From Microcebus murinus (taxonomy: Eukaryota > Chordata > Mammalia > Primates > Cheirogaleidae), in NCBI RefSeq assembly GCF_040939455.1, contig NC_134120.1:56497001-56561000 (forward strand): a DNA stretch of 64,000 bases, read 5' to 3'. The number at the start of each line of letters is the position of its first letter. Positions within the stretch are counted from its first letter, which is position 1. The notes under the pieces were generated by a model, which saw only the letters and a program-made list of their open reading frames with translations, did no database searches and was not told where the DNA came from. The position numbers and the translations under genes are program-made. Shown one piece after another: positions 12,263 through 25,235 of this stretch.

Positions 12263-12987
12263 TGTTGAGAGCCCTTCAGTTATAGATCTCTCTTATCTTA
12301 ACCATCTTTTTGGGGGGTCTGTTTGTACAGATTTTCCCTTCTTCCAGAAAGGATTCAAGGTAGCCTAAATAGGAACACATCTGCAACACCATAAACAAAA
12401 ATGGCTGGGAAACAAAGAGAAAATACTGCAGGTGGCTACAAGTTTATTAATCATTTTAGTGTAATTAGTGCGAAGTATAGGCTGTTGGGAAAGAAAGCAC
12501 ATAAGAACAGAAATATTTTGTGCTTCTGCAGTAATTTTGGAATTGAGAAAAATGTGCCTATAACAATACTCTAAAAAGCAAGGAGCATTTTAATAAATTT
12601 GCAGTTACTAACCAATATAATATGATATACTATCAAATTATGGCTTCATGTATTGGATGCTTAATTTCAGATTAAAGCATTTAAATGTTCTTAATAAATT
12701 TCATGAGAAAAAATGAAATGATGGAATGGCATATTGCTATCAAAAGAACTAAGTTCAATTAGGAGTAAGATGGCTTTATTCTAAAATTCACTGTTAAAAT
12801 TAATATAAGAGCATGGGAAAGTAACGTATAGTTGAAATATACTTCAGAGAACTTAATATTTTTAAATATACGGCACAAAAATACTTGAGAATACCATTTC
12901 AAATTAATTAAGACAAATATTACTGAACAAGTTAAAAAACATAAATCTTTTGCTTATAAAGTTGGGCAAATAAACCTGCAGCTTGAT
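12263..12987. other. AT-rich stretch, possible 3'UTR
   Basis: No repeat family is recognised. If the minus-strand exon at 12988-13049 is real this would be its 3'UTR, with AATAAA on the minus strand at 12780-12775 and at 12448-12443. Confidence 0.25.
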
Positions 12988-13049
12988 TCATGGCAGCTCC
13001 AACTCTTCAGCGTCTTCCCCGTCAAATGAATCCATGTCATATTTTAGAC
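12988..13049 (-). other. Possible terminal coding exon or relic
   Basis: Minus strand: an AG at 13051-13050 preceded by 'acattttt', then 2 bases plus 19 sense codons and TGA. The product is acidic and ends GEDAEELELP. The same frame is also open upstream of the AG for about 10 codons, so the acceptor may be false and this may be a retrocopy end. No family is recognised. It would lie inside PIEZO2 intron 1 on the same strand. Confidence 0.2.
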
Positions 13050-13294
13050 CTAAAAATGTTCCAAGTGGTATAAAGATATTTTAAAATCGAACATTTGTAG
13101 CTGTATGTAAGAAGTTTATCAAAGTTTTATATGATCTCAGGAAACTTACTTTCTAAAGAATTTTACAAAAACCTGAGTAAATGTTCACACTTGGGAAAAA
13201 TGTACGTGGTTTATCTAGAAAACCATGGTACCCAGTGACAACAAAGAAAGATTCCTTCTAATAAATAATGCAGTATTTGTAATTTCTTGAAATT

Positions 13295-13545
13295 TGACCT
13301 AATGTAAGCTATGGACTTTGGGTGATAATAAAGTGTCAATGTGGGCTCCTGGATTTTAATACCTGTCCACTGTGCCGGCGAGGTTGATAGTCATGGGGGG
13401 CCGTGTGGGGAGGATAATGAGTACATGGAAACTCTGTACTCTTTCCTCAATTTTGCTGTGAACCTAAAAAATAGGTCTAAAAAAATAAAGTCCTAAAAAA
13501 TAAAGTCCTAAAAAATAAAGTCTATTTAAAAGGAAAAAAAATTGA
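13295..13545 (+). mobile_element. Old L1 3' end (L1M type)
   Basis: 'gctatggactttgggtgata' and 'tcaattttgctgtgaaccta' with a terminal AATAAAGT motif match a well-known old L1 3'UTR. It ends in an A-rich tail. Confidence 0.8.
13476..13520 (+). repeat. 15-bp tandem repeat, three units
   Basis: Three head-to-tail units of tcctaaaaaataaag (the first with one difference), formed by duplication of the L1 poly-A-signal end. Confidence 0.95.
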
Positions 13546-13870
13546 TCTACTATTATGAAAATCAGGTGTCTAAACAGACATAAAAATCAGTTTCCCATCA
13601 TTTTTTGTATTCAAAGTCATACAGTCCAAGATTCTTTGAGAAAACAAGGCACTGCCTAAGGTTACTGAGCTATAGCTACATGAATTCCTCCCACAGATTC
13701 CTCCCTCATTTACGATTGAAGTTGAGGAACAGTTTTTGAATGCTCTTATGCTGATTTTTAATGTAATTTGTAATTTTAGTACAAAGCTAATATTTAACAA
13801 CGAATTTAGAAGCATCTTTTTTCTCTTAAAAGTTCCCAACTGAATAAGGAAAATTTGGCCATGCTTATCT

Positions 13871-14035
13871 CAGTGCATGGCTCTCAAATCACCGGGAGCT
13901 CTTGACAAAGCACAGGTGCCTGAGCCCTGCTCCTGGCATTTCTGAGTCAGTGGTCAGGGCTGGGGCCTGAGAATTTGCATTTCTAACAAATTTGAGGTGA
14001 TGCTGATGCTGCTGGCTCAATGTTGAGATCCACTG
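13871..14035 (+). mobile_element. MER5A-type hAT DNA transposon relic
   Basis: Begins cagtgcatggctctcaaatc, contains 'cctgagaatttgcatttcta' and 'gatgctgatgctgctgg', and ends gagatccactg. This is the full length of the MER5A family (non-autonomous hAT-Charlie). An 8-bp target duplication is not evident. Confidence 0.9.
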
Positions 14036-14626
14036 TCTCCAGGCATCTAAGGAAACTCCAGGAGCTTTTTTCTTACATATGAAGCAGCAAAATTCTGTTG
14101 GTTACAATGAATACAGTGGGCACAATGTCAATCATGGGCAGATGGAAATGGTTTTTTGAAAAAGAGAGCTGGTGCCAACAGCTAGGCCACACTTGACAGG
14201 ACTGAATACAGAAAATTTTCAAAGATTATCAGAAATTATCACCATGAGTAAGATAAGGCTGATGGGCTTCAAAACCATCAAAGAAGCTCACAGATCATTT
14301 CTGAATCTGTCAATACTTCTATTGATTTAGCTCTTTAATTATATAAAATAATTTAAAACAGAGGAGCAGTTCTGTTTTTAAACTAAATAGTTCAGGAGTG
14401 CTGGTATCAACTAAATCTAGTTATAAATTAGGGCAAACAAATATTTTCAACTACAAAGATCTTTTTCTTTTATTCTTCTGTTTTTCCCTAAAGATAAGGT
14501 TTTACAGGTTAATCAATTGCTTTCTACATATTTAAGAGTTTTCAACATATTTAAGATGTTTTTGGCACATTCAAATCTGGTTATTTAGGACTGATGGTTT
14601 GGTTATGGACAGTTCAATGAGTATTC
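14036..14626. other. Intronic sequence, nothing recognised
   Basis: AT-rich single-copy-looking sequence between MER5A and the next Alu. Confidence 0.5.
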
Positions 14627-14637
14627 ATGGAATTCAG

Positions 14638-14959
<322 letters not shown>

Positions 14960-15189
14960 TCAGAAATAAATGCTCATATTTTAAGTGTAGATAAAAATAA
15001 ATATGTTCATTTGCTATATACTTGCTAATTAAAAATTAAGTTCTATAAATGATTATGAAGCTTAAAATAGTCTATGAGAATATTATGTTAAGGAAATGTT
15101 ACAGAAGTACAAAATCCTTGTTTATCCATCTCTATCTGTGCTACACTTTCTAAATCCCTTTGAGGTCAAGAAAGATAAGTTTTAAATTA

Positions 15190-15420
15190 CTGCTCTAAGT
15201 GAAAATATTTGAGACATCCTAAATGTCCAAAATAGGGAAATGTTAGAGAAGCATGATATTTAACTCTTGCTGATAGTATACAGCCATGCAAATAACTATG
15301 AACACTATGTAATGAGATAGGAATATTCTTATGATAAATGCTAACAAGAGAAGAATGCAAAACTTGACATACATGTAAAGTCACAATTATGCACAAAATA
15401 CATGAATATGGAGAACACCA
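15190..15420 (+). mobile_element. Old L1 (L1M/HAL1) fragment
   Basis: 'gagacatcctaaatgtccaa' followed by sequence like 'tatacagccatgcaaataac' and 'ataaatgctaacaagag' tracks the 3' part of an old L1. Heavily mutated. Confidence 0.65.
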
Positions 15421-16409
15421 TATTTGTAATCCTCAGTGTCCAAAATACTTCAAGGAACATACTCTACTAAAAAAATGCATTGTTTATCTGAAATTCAAAC
15501 TTAACTGAGAATTTTATATTTTATCTGGAAACTATAATATTAGGTGAAAAGCTTACATTATAATAGAAACTATAAGATGAAGTGTTTTAAGTGCTATATT
15601 TAATTAAACAAGTTTGTGTCCCAATAGAGAAGATAAGTGTAAGGATAAACATCACAGCCTAGGGAAGAAGCCTTATTCCTCAAAATGACAAAATACTTAT
15701 GGACATTTTGAAAAGAAAATTTAAATTTAACAGTTATTTTCACTTTTTTATAAAATTGGGATGAACTTAGACCTATTTTAGGAGGAAACATTAGTAGTTG
15801 AAATGAAAAGTATTTTCACAGTGCTTAGAGTTGAATAATAAACATAATATAGTAGTAAGCTTGAGAAAGTACCCTATAAGATACAGTAGCTATAATACTT
15901 GCTATTTTCCAACATTTACAGTTAAAGATTTTAAAAGAATTATGAAAGTAAAAACATAACCAGAGTATGGATAATGCCTTCAATATCTAGACTTGCACTT
16001 CTATTTCGTGTTTGACTGAAAATTTCTAAGTATGTGTGGTTCCCGTGAAGGGCAGAGTTTCCCTGTGCCTCAGAGACACTAATAGATGTTCACTTATTGA
16101 AACCCTGAGAAAGCAGCCTCCAGGCAGTGTGAAAATGCACCTCTATGGTGCTTGGTTGGTTTGTTTCTTGAGTGTGAATGACTAAAATTTACAAACTTCC
16201 TTTTCTATCCAGTGGTATGGAGTTGAAAGTTATTTCTGTAGGGAAGCAAAATATGATACCTAAGAAAGCTCTAGTTAAATCTTAAGGAGATCTTTAAACT
16301 TGAAAATCTTCAGAATGCAAGCATATGTGAAGCTAACTTGACTGAAATGAATTAACATGGTTAAAATTATGAGTCACAATTTTATTGAACATGTAGGGAA
16401 AACATTACC
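15421..16409. other. AT-rich intronic sequence
   Basis: No gene or recognisable repeat. The short frame at 15600-15791 (-) has no protein-like character. Confidence 0.5.
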
Positions 16410-16670
16410 ATCCAATGACACTATAAAAAATTCCATCTATGTAATTGTATGTTCGATAGCACAATAGGATGACTATAGTTAATAATAATTTATTGTGTAT
16501 TTCAAAGTAGCTAGGAGATATTTGAAGTGTTCTCAATACAAAGAAATAATAAATTTTCGAGATGATGGGTTTCCCAAATATCCTGATTTGATCACTACAC
16601 TTTGTACGCATGTATCACAAGTACCCTATAAATGTGTAATTATGTATCAATTAAAAATATCTATATATTA
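16410..16670 (+). mobile_element. L1 3' end (L1MA/L1PB type)
   Basis: 'ggatgactatagttaataat', 'tcctgatttgatcactacac' and 'gtgtaattatgtatcaatta' match the 3' end of a mid-aged primate L1. Confidence 0.85.
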
Positions 16671-18616
16671 AAAATTATTCCAGTATACAAATTTCACAAT
16701 GCCATCTATAAATAATCAACACTAAGGGTTTGTCTGACTGGTTGAACACAGATTCTAGTCTTTGGGAACCATCAACTTGATATAATAGCTCCAAAAGTAT
16801 TTACAAACTAGTCATGGCATTCCTGAGTAAGACACAAATAGTGGCATTAATTGCAAATTTTCTCTATGAATGAGAAGATACAGATCCTGTGCCGATTTAT
16901 GTAAATTCAATGTAATACAAGTTTGTTTAGAATGCTTACCCACAGTTTTGCTTATCACCTATATCAGTAACTCTTAAAATTTCCAAAACCTAGGAATTTA
17001 AATATTTCTAGTTGAGACAGACAGAATATTTGCCTTTGGATGTTTGTACATGGTATTAAAATGTGGCATCTATCTGAAAGACTCAACTAATCTTTAAAAA
17101 AAATGTTGGGATGGGGGAGGCTGTGAAGTCAATGGGGTTCTTCTTTAGGTGTCAGTCTTCACCGGGAGCATCCCCAGGTCCAACAGAGGGGGATGAAGTC
17201 AGTGCCTTCTGCTTCCAATAGACTGAATTCCTCACGTATATTCGTGCTCAAATATAGCCACTTGAAACCCAAAGGATACAGTGGCTGCATTCAAAGACAG
17301 TCCTAAGATCAACATCTTGGCTTCTATTCCTTTGACTAAGAATACTAAACTTTCTGTTTATTTACTAGTTGGACGGCTAAAAGTTTATGTTGTCAGCACA
17401 CATGTAACAATTTTTATATTTCCTTCCATCCCCGTAAACTTCTTGACACATTCCAGAGAGATGACATTTATTTTCACCTCTGTTAAGTTCATCACCTATT
17501 CATTCTACTCATGTAAATGATTTCCAGAGGTAATGTTGTGCTACAAAAGGACACATCTGAAGCAGAGTTTAAGCAAACAGCCCACGATCCACACCCAGGA
17601 TATCAATCCAAACCGTCTCGTTCCACAGCGTGACCTTGACCACTACACAATCTGCCTCTCTCGTCAATGCTTTCCCCCCGTGAGGTGTCCTAGGGATACA
17701 GGTGTTGTCCCGAGCTGGTTCTTCCTCCACACCTGCTTCCTTCTTATTCCACTGCACAATGGATTGAGATGCCTAGAGTGACAACTGCAAGATGTGTTAG
17801 CATCTTTCCTTTCCTTTGGCCTAAGATGAGAACAAAGTATTCCAAGCAGCATCAGAACATTAGACAAAATAGTAAAGCACGATCGATTGCACCTAGCCTT
17901 TGGATCTCATTCAAATGCCAACCAATGCCGGAATGTTTCATAATAGAAATAATGTAAAAAGAAAAAAGTGCCATGAAGAAGTGAGATGAAAAGTATAAGA
18001 AATTTCTCACATGCCCTGATTTTATTGTAAAATAATTTTCTTAGGATAAATCACTGATACAAATTCTGATTGGACATGTTATTTCACAGTGAGTTTTTAA
18101 CTTGATTAATACATTAGTCAAATAAAAATCACTTATCTGTCAGATCAGGTTAAATATACCAAAAAGAGAACTTAAGCATCTGACTCTGTAGGAAAAATCT
18201 GTAGGTCAAACAAATATCTTAGATGGGGTTGCAGGCAGAGTTAGACCCAGGGCAAGAAATACAAATACAAATCTACAGGAGGATTCTTAGGTCTTCACCT
18301 TGAGGACAACTAAAGCATAGAAAATTCATCCTTAGGGATACTTGTATTCTGTCTTGTAGTGACATAATTGCTACATTACCTGATAGAACCTCCAAAAGGA
18401 TACAAATTGGTTGGGAGGAGGAAGCTAAGAGAGCTGAATCTATATTCTCACTGATTTATGATAACACTAAAAAGATAAAAAGAATAGTTCTTTGGGTGAA
18501 TAGGGGGGAAGCAATAGAACAAACATTTACATTTGATCATTTGATTACAAATAAAACCATGCTATTATGATTCAATCAAAAAATCATCAATTGATAACTG
18601 TCTTTGCCTAATTATG
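16671..18616. other. Intronic sequence, repeat-poor
   Basis: Nearly 2 kb with no recognised interspersed repeat. The frames at 17281-17957 overlap in several frames and are not convincing. Such repeat-poor stretches are worth a conservation check. Confidence 0.5.
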
Positions 18617-18624
18617 CTTTAAAA

Positions 18625-18923
18625 CTGCAGTCCTCAACCCCTGGGCCACATTCTAGTACCACTCTGTCTGTGGCCTGTTAGGGACCAGGCCACAGAGCTT
18701 TGTTGCCTGCCACAACTTCTGTGGAAAAACTGCCTTCTATGAAACTTAGGAACTGGGGGCACAAAGCAGGAGGCCAGCGGCAGGGGCAGGAGCAGGGGAG
18801 CCAAGTTTCATCTACATAGCCACTCCCCATTGCTCTGCCTCCTCCCCCGGCCCCCACCCAGTCCATGGAAAAGTTGTCTCCCATGAAACCTGTTTCTGGT
18901 GCCAAAAAGGATGGGGACCGCTG
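18625..18923. mobile_element. MER1-type hAT element with 8-bp TSD
   Basis: Terminal inverted repeats ctgcagtcctcaac (18625) and 'atggggaccgctg' (ending 18923) resemble the ends of MER1-type Charlie elements. The body includes 'tggcctgttagggaccaggc'. The 8-bp target duplication is ctttaaaa (18617-18624) and ctttacaa (18924-18931), one mismatch. The interior is rearranged or shortened. Confidence 0.88.
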
Positions 18924-18931
18924 CTTTACAA

Positions 18932-21900
18932 GACCTGTGTTTGTGACTTTCCCCGCTAAAAGCTAATTTGGCTCTATGAACTATTTTAATATGGTAAAAT
19001 GTTATGAAGATATCAGAGGTTGCAGAGTAAGGACAGGCAACAAAACTTGGCTCTCAAGCATAAGCCCAACATTTGAGCCACCTACATGCAGCTGAATCTA
19101 GCCCCTGGTTACAGACACACCTAAACACTGCCTCTGGGCCTAGACATGGCCAGCACTGACCACACCAAAGGAATAGATGTAGGAGGTGACTTTTTCAAAA
19201 TAACTTCCCTTTCTGTTGTTTAAAATATACTGAATTCTTAGTCTCAGAGTTTCTTATGGTAAATAAGCAACAAGCAATAAAAAATCAACCACAACCTGGA
19301 ATTACTGACTAGCTAATACATCATAAAATTGCAATGGCTTTTGTACCCAAAGGTAACTTTAGAGGTCAGTTTACTTCCATGTTATAATTTGGAATAGTTG
19401 TAAGACAATTAGGATAATCAGATTATGTCCAACAGAACCAGTCAGAATGCATAGGGAACTAAGTCCCTTTAACACTGTGGTCCTGTTGCAATCATAATGC
19501 CAGTCAGCATTCCAGACCTATCTATTGTTAAAATGACCACCAGCCAGTTATCAGGCCAGAGTTTATCACATAATACTTCATTAATAAATCACCCAGTCTT
19601 CTTCTAAACTTCACATCTGCTACAAAGCATCAGCAAGATCATATCACTATGACCCAAGTGCAAGTTCAGTGTCATATTTTTAATGAAAAATATTCACTAC
19701 AAAATGCATTTTTCTCAAAAAGATATGTTTTGTTGATTTACATTGGTAGCTAAATTTTCTTTGGTGCATTTTTCACATCCTCAGGGAAGTCAGGCACTTT
19801 AGCATTTAAACAGAACAAATCAAATGCAAACTTGCTTCCTCCCATTTGGGAAATTGGCAGAGAGAAAACAATGCAATCAATAGGTGTTACTGAGCACCTG
19901 CTATATACCAAGCATCTTGCTGGATACTCAGGCAGTCAGAGAAGGGAGGGAGGGGTTTGCATTAGGAAAACAAACAACTGATTCCACCCACCATCAAATT
20001 AAAAGACTACTAAGCAGCCTCTGATACAAAAACTACAAAAGGAATAAAATTTCAAAAACAAAGTTTTAAAGAAGTAGCAATTTATGGAAATTCTAGTTTT
20101 CCAAATCAAATCTAAATCTAATGACATATCTTTATAATCTTGGCTACAGGGCTCTGAGGGTATTCCTGTAAATGAGACTCGAATACCTGACTACACAAGG
20201 CCCTGTCACTGTTTCTACTGTGTCTATAGTTTTGGAACCTGTAGTCAGAGAGGGGATATAATTTTCCTGTTGCTAAATTTACTTGTAAATTTGTAAAAAT
20301 CACAAATACATACAAATTAAATCACATTTTATTTAAGCAAATCATCTTATTAAAAATAAAAAATTATATTAAAAATACAAAACTCAGGAAAACATGCCAA
20401 CTCTTTTTCCATTAATCAATAAAGTATTATTGATTATTATTTTATTCCCATATATCTGAGGGATTCAGCTTCCCTAGTTGCTGGGCTCCCCACTATTCTC
20501 AAATAGCTGTTGGCAAGGCTTTCATTTGAATTCCAAAAGATTTTACAGTCTGAAAGGTCAAAGACTTCTCTGATACAAATGGGGTTAAGCAGCGAAAATT
20601 ATCTGTTACAGTACGAAATCCAGCAATGAGAGGACACATTTGTATATATTCCCATGACCATAATACAGGTATATTCAACCTCTCTTTGGTCTGTAAAGTC
20701 TCCTTGTTTGGTTCAATTAGCCACTTCAATTATAATGTGAATTGAGCTCATAAACTTCATTAAAAAGATCATGTACCAAATGAAAAGACTTCTTTCAACT
20801 TTCCAGGACTATTAATAGACATTATAAAGATTTACTTTCTAAAAGTCTAATTTTAAATAAAACAAGGAAGAATTGTTTTGTAAAACCTCTTCAACAGTTG
20901 CAAATGACAATTAATTTTAATGAATCATTAAGAATTTTATTTCACAAATCTTATCTGAAAAATAAAAGTTTAATTTTCCTTCCTCTAAATTCTAGCTTCC
21001 ATGTGATATGGTCATCCCTTTTATTTCAGATCTACCATCCTGAGAACTAGTAGCAATATTGCATAAGAAACAAACCAAAGTTCTAAACTACATTTTTCAA
21101 AATAATTACTCACAAGTAGATGTTTCTATTTTAAAAAATGAGGTGAAATTCATTAGTGAGAAGGGGTGGTCTCCGAGCCCTTGTCCTTGAATACAGTGAG
21201 AGTTGTTCACAGAACACTTGGATAAATCTCTTTCTCCAGGACAGCCAGTATATCACAGTGTCAAAGTAAACAAGATGGCAAGTCTTGATCATTTAATTAA
21301 ATTTTATATATATAAAATGTGGGTTTTTTTCATCTATTCTAATATACATATTGAAATCCACTAAAATATTCTAAGAAAATGTTGCTTGCCATATCTAACA
21401 TCTCTAAAATAACTCTGGATCCTAAGGAACTCAAAGTAGTGAAAGGCACCAAATCAGAAATGCTCCCTAAGGGTTATGCATAGGAGAGGCTTCATATAGA
21501 TTTAGACCAGACGGAATATTAGTCTTTCTAGACATTAAAATTACACATTGTTTTCACATTCAATGCAGTGCTAATTTAAAACAGGGCAGGTGAAGTAGAT
21601 GCTTCAATTTCTAATGCTTTCCAGTGAAATGAAGACTTGCTAATTCCAGCAGAGAAAAATCTGACATACACTTTTTAATTTCTAGACAAGGAAACCTCAC
21701 TACGTCAGGTTAACTAGTAGAGCCCACCCTGTTAAGTGTAAAGCGCAACCACGGAATACTTGGGAATGGTTCCATGATTCCTTTCCTTTTTAAGAACATA
21801 AACTGATTTAAATTAATCTCTATATGACACAAATATCTTCGGTCTTGTTTACTATGAAGATAAACTAAGACTGCTAAAAGAATATATTTTAAGGATTCTC

Positions 21901-21954
21901 ACCACAAAACAAAGATGTATGAGGTAATTCATATGTTAAATAGCTTGATTTTGC
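18932..21954. other. Repeat-poor intronic sequence
   Basis: About 3 kb with only one old repeat trace, at 19875-19950 ('actgagcacctgctatatac'), a mammalian-wide pattern I cannot name. The minus-strand frames at 20118-20315 and 20499-20729 show no domain. Confidence 0.45.
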
Positions 21955-22035
21955 CATTCAACAATGTATATTTATGCTAAAACAACATGCGGTACACCGT
22001 AAATATATAAAATTTTTACTTGTCAATTTAAAAAA
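21955..22035 (+). mobile_element. L1MA 3' end remnant
   Basis: 'acaatgtatatttatgctaa', 'gtacaccgtaaatatataaa' and 'acttgtcaatttaaaaaa' match the last bases of an L1MA-type element. Confidence 0.75.
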
Positions 22036-22079
22036 AGCAGATAAATACACAAAGCTAAACTAATCAGAGCTTAGGTAAG

Positions 22080-22140
22080 TATGTGTAGTGCTGTGCCTGG
22101 CAGACAAGAGGACTCAACACATACTTGTTGAATAAATGAA
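22080..22140 (+). mobile_element. L2 or MIR 3' end
   Basis: 'gtgctgtgcctggcagacaa' then 'acttgttgaataaatgaa' is the shared L2/MIR tail motif. It is too short to choose between them. Confidence 0.6.
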
Positions 22141-22994
22141 AGCGTGACACTCCAATAAGGGACATTTAAGCTAACCTGCAGTTGGAAACGTGAGTGTTCT
22201 GTTACTCTTGCCCGGTAGACTGGGCCCCCGAGATCAGATCATTTGGCTACTTTCTATTTCTCCAGGGTCACAATGGCTACTAGATAAAGGCCCAGAAGGA
22301 ATGAAGACAATGAATTCATGAATCTAATTCTGTGTTCCTCCCAGCATTTGTTGGGTTATTTAAGTGATTATTTATTGTGCCAGGTCACAGAAATACGACA
22401 TCATTATGCAATAGGAAACAGAATACAAAAACGCTAGTTGAAAATAGCTCTGCGGTGTGCATTAGTGCACACATCTCTTCTAAAGAAATGTGCAGAATGC
22501 TGGACACCGAAACCTTCAGAGTTAAAGCCAAAGTTCCCCAAAGGAGGCAGTTTGGGGGGGCACTGACTCAACACAGTCTGCCCGTCTAGCTGCTGTCGGG
22601 GGCCTTGTGCCCAGCAGAGGCACTGGGCGGGGGTGAGCCCCAGGATGAGGCCCTGGGGGAGGTGACACAATGGTCCTTCCTCTTGGGAGAGCCAGGACAG
22701 ATCCAGCAGTGACCCCTGGTCCCTTTTCCTGCCCCTCAGAATAAACAGAACACTTTAATCTAAACACTAATGCTCCATCTTAATCACTGGACTGTACATG
22801 GTTAGATTTTCAACTTTCAAAGATCACTGGCAGAAATGGAGAAAATAGATTGAAAGAGCCAGATCAGTAACATTATAAGAACTGGTATTTGTTGAGAATA
22901 AATTTTTTTGTAGCTGGCAGTATACTAGACTAAAATTTTTAAAATATCTGAGATCCAGGTCCAGGTCCACCTTCTTGATATTTGACCACCAAAA
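22141..22994. other. Intronic sequence, nothing recognised
   Basis: Includes a small GC-richer patch (22530-22740). The frames at 22377-22767 on both strands overlap there and look compositional. Confidence 0.5.
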
Positions 22995-23130
22995 AAAGAA
23001 AATTACTTAATTTTTCTGAGTTTCCATTTTCTTGTGTAAAATCTACTTCCCCCTTCCATGTTCTCATGTGTAAATTCAAGAGAGTAATATCTATTTCACA
23101 GAGCATTATCAAGTATTAAATGAGAGAAAG
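22995..23130 (+). mobile_element. MIR SINE
   Basis: 'cttaatttttctgagtttcc', 'gagagtaatatctatttcac' and 'agtattaaatgagagaaag' follow MIR in order, ending in a CA run. Confidence 0.65.
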
Positions 23131-23131
23131 A

Positions 23132-23151
23132 ACACACACACACACACACAC
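23132..23151. repeat. (CA)10 microsatellite
   Basis: Uninterrupted CA dinucleotides directly after the MIR. Confidence 0.97.
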
Positions 23152-24216
23152 GATGCACCTGCCCTCTATCTGCCAGGCGTCCAGAGCAGGTATGAGATAT
23201 AGCAGTAAACTAGAAAACCACAGCCAAAGCCCTGCTTGAGATTATAATTCTAAAAGTATGTGAATATGATTTATAAACTGAAATGTATCTGACAATTTAA
23301 AGACCCTTCTCTTAAGTCATCAGCATATTTACAGCACTTAAGATGTTGAATGTGGCATTTCAGCAATTTATAAATCCAACTTTGCCATTATCTCAAGATA
23401 CTTGAGGCAGGAAATAGCCATGCCTGTCACACATACAGCCAGACTCCTGTGCTTAGCTGACGAAATGCATGCTTAGTGCGTGCTGACAGACCAGCACACC
23501 CCATCAAGATGCTGAATTGTTTCCTCAAAAGATCTGAGGAGACCAAGGCGCACTCCATTCTAAATAAAGGATCACCCTTCAGGGAAGAGCGTTCTGGTTT
23601 TATAAAGTCCTGTTGTAACCATATGAAAGAGAAAAAGAAACTTCAAAGCCAGCACTAAGTAGCTGTCTGCCAGCAAGAGAGACGCCAGCGCCCAGGGCAG
23701 GACAGCACTCTGACCCCGCTGACAGCAGCTCCGGGGGCTCTCTTTGAGCACTGCCAATTTTTCCAGTGTTTAGAGGTCTCCTCCAGCATTGGCTTTCATC
23801 GACTTGATTGCATGAAGTGGCTAGGCATGTCCCAGATAAGATAAGCCCAGGGAAACGCAGAGAGCGCCATTCACATCTGCTGACCCCTGGCTGCCAGTGC
23901 AGCCCGGTGCGCAGCTGCGGAGGAAGCGCCGCCCACGGGCGATGCGCAGACAAGCAGCACGTGGCTGTGGTTTCACCCCCAGAGCGTCAAAGCCTGTGTA
24001 ATAGCTCTAGTTTTCCCCCAGTACAGTGACTTCCAGTCTGCACCTACCCCCGACCCGCCTTACGAGCAGAGCTGCTGGGCACTGCGTGTTTGAGCCGCCC
24101 CCTTCTGTCCCCCGAGTCCTCCAGGGGCCTACAGCACAGGGAGCTCACTGACCCACGCGGCCCCATGCACCCAGCTTGGCTGCTTCGGTTTAATGGCTCT
24201 GTCCCCTGTTTCAAAG
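23152..24216. other. Intronic sequence, nothing recognised
   Basis: 23476-24216 is moderately GC-rich with overlapping frames in both directions (longest 117 codons, 23600-23953 -). No protein or RNA is recognised. Confidence 0.45.
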
Positions 24217-24233
24217 TAAATATTCCCAGAAGT

Positions 24234-24570
<337 letters not shown>

Positions 24571-24587
24571 TAAATATTCCCAGAAGT

Positions 24588-25074
24588 GTCAACACAAAGT
24601 TTTTTTTCAGTCATGGCTGTTATCAAATCATTTTCTGAAAGTGGGTTTGGTGGTGAGGGCAAATGTCTTGTCCGCCCAGCACGGCTTCCCTCTGCCCTTT
24701 CTGCTCACACGCTCGGGCTCCTGTCACTGCACGGCACCAGCTGAGCTCCCCTGGTCACCATGGTGACTTGTTCATCTTCGTGCCACCCAGGCCCAGTAAA
24801 GGGCCCTGTTCACACACTCCTCTGCTCACCTCAGCACCAGCTTCTAGGCCCTCCCGCCACCACTCAGACCGCTGCAGGGCACGCGGGGCCTGAGGGACAC
24901 CATTGGCAATATTTTTATTCTGAGAACTATAGAGACTCTGGGCTACCAAGGTCTAAAGAGAAGCTCAAGAGCAGGAGCCAGGCCTTACATGCCTTTGGTC
25001 TTCCCAGAATCTAGCCATGCTGGTTGACCAATAAATGATGAAGGAACAAATGAAACATCAACATCACAATAATT
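24588..25074. other. Intronic sequence, nothing recognised
   Basis: Three short frames overlap at 24663-25014; none has protein-like features. Confidence 0.45.
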
Positions 25075-25235
25075 ATTTATATTTATTAATATAAAATGCT
25101 GACTATGTGACAAATACTGTGTTTAATCGCACTTTCAATACATTAATTTTTTTAATTCTCTGGTCACCCTCTGAGGCAGGTACTATTATTATTACTTCTA
25201 TTCTACAGGTGAGATTGAGACTCAGACGAATGCAG
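25075..25235 (-). mobile_element. MIR SINE
   Basis: Reverse MIR: 'tgctgactatgtgacaaata', 'accctctgaggcaggtacta', 'ttctacaggtgagattgaga'. Confidence 0.8.
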
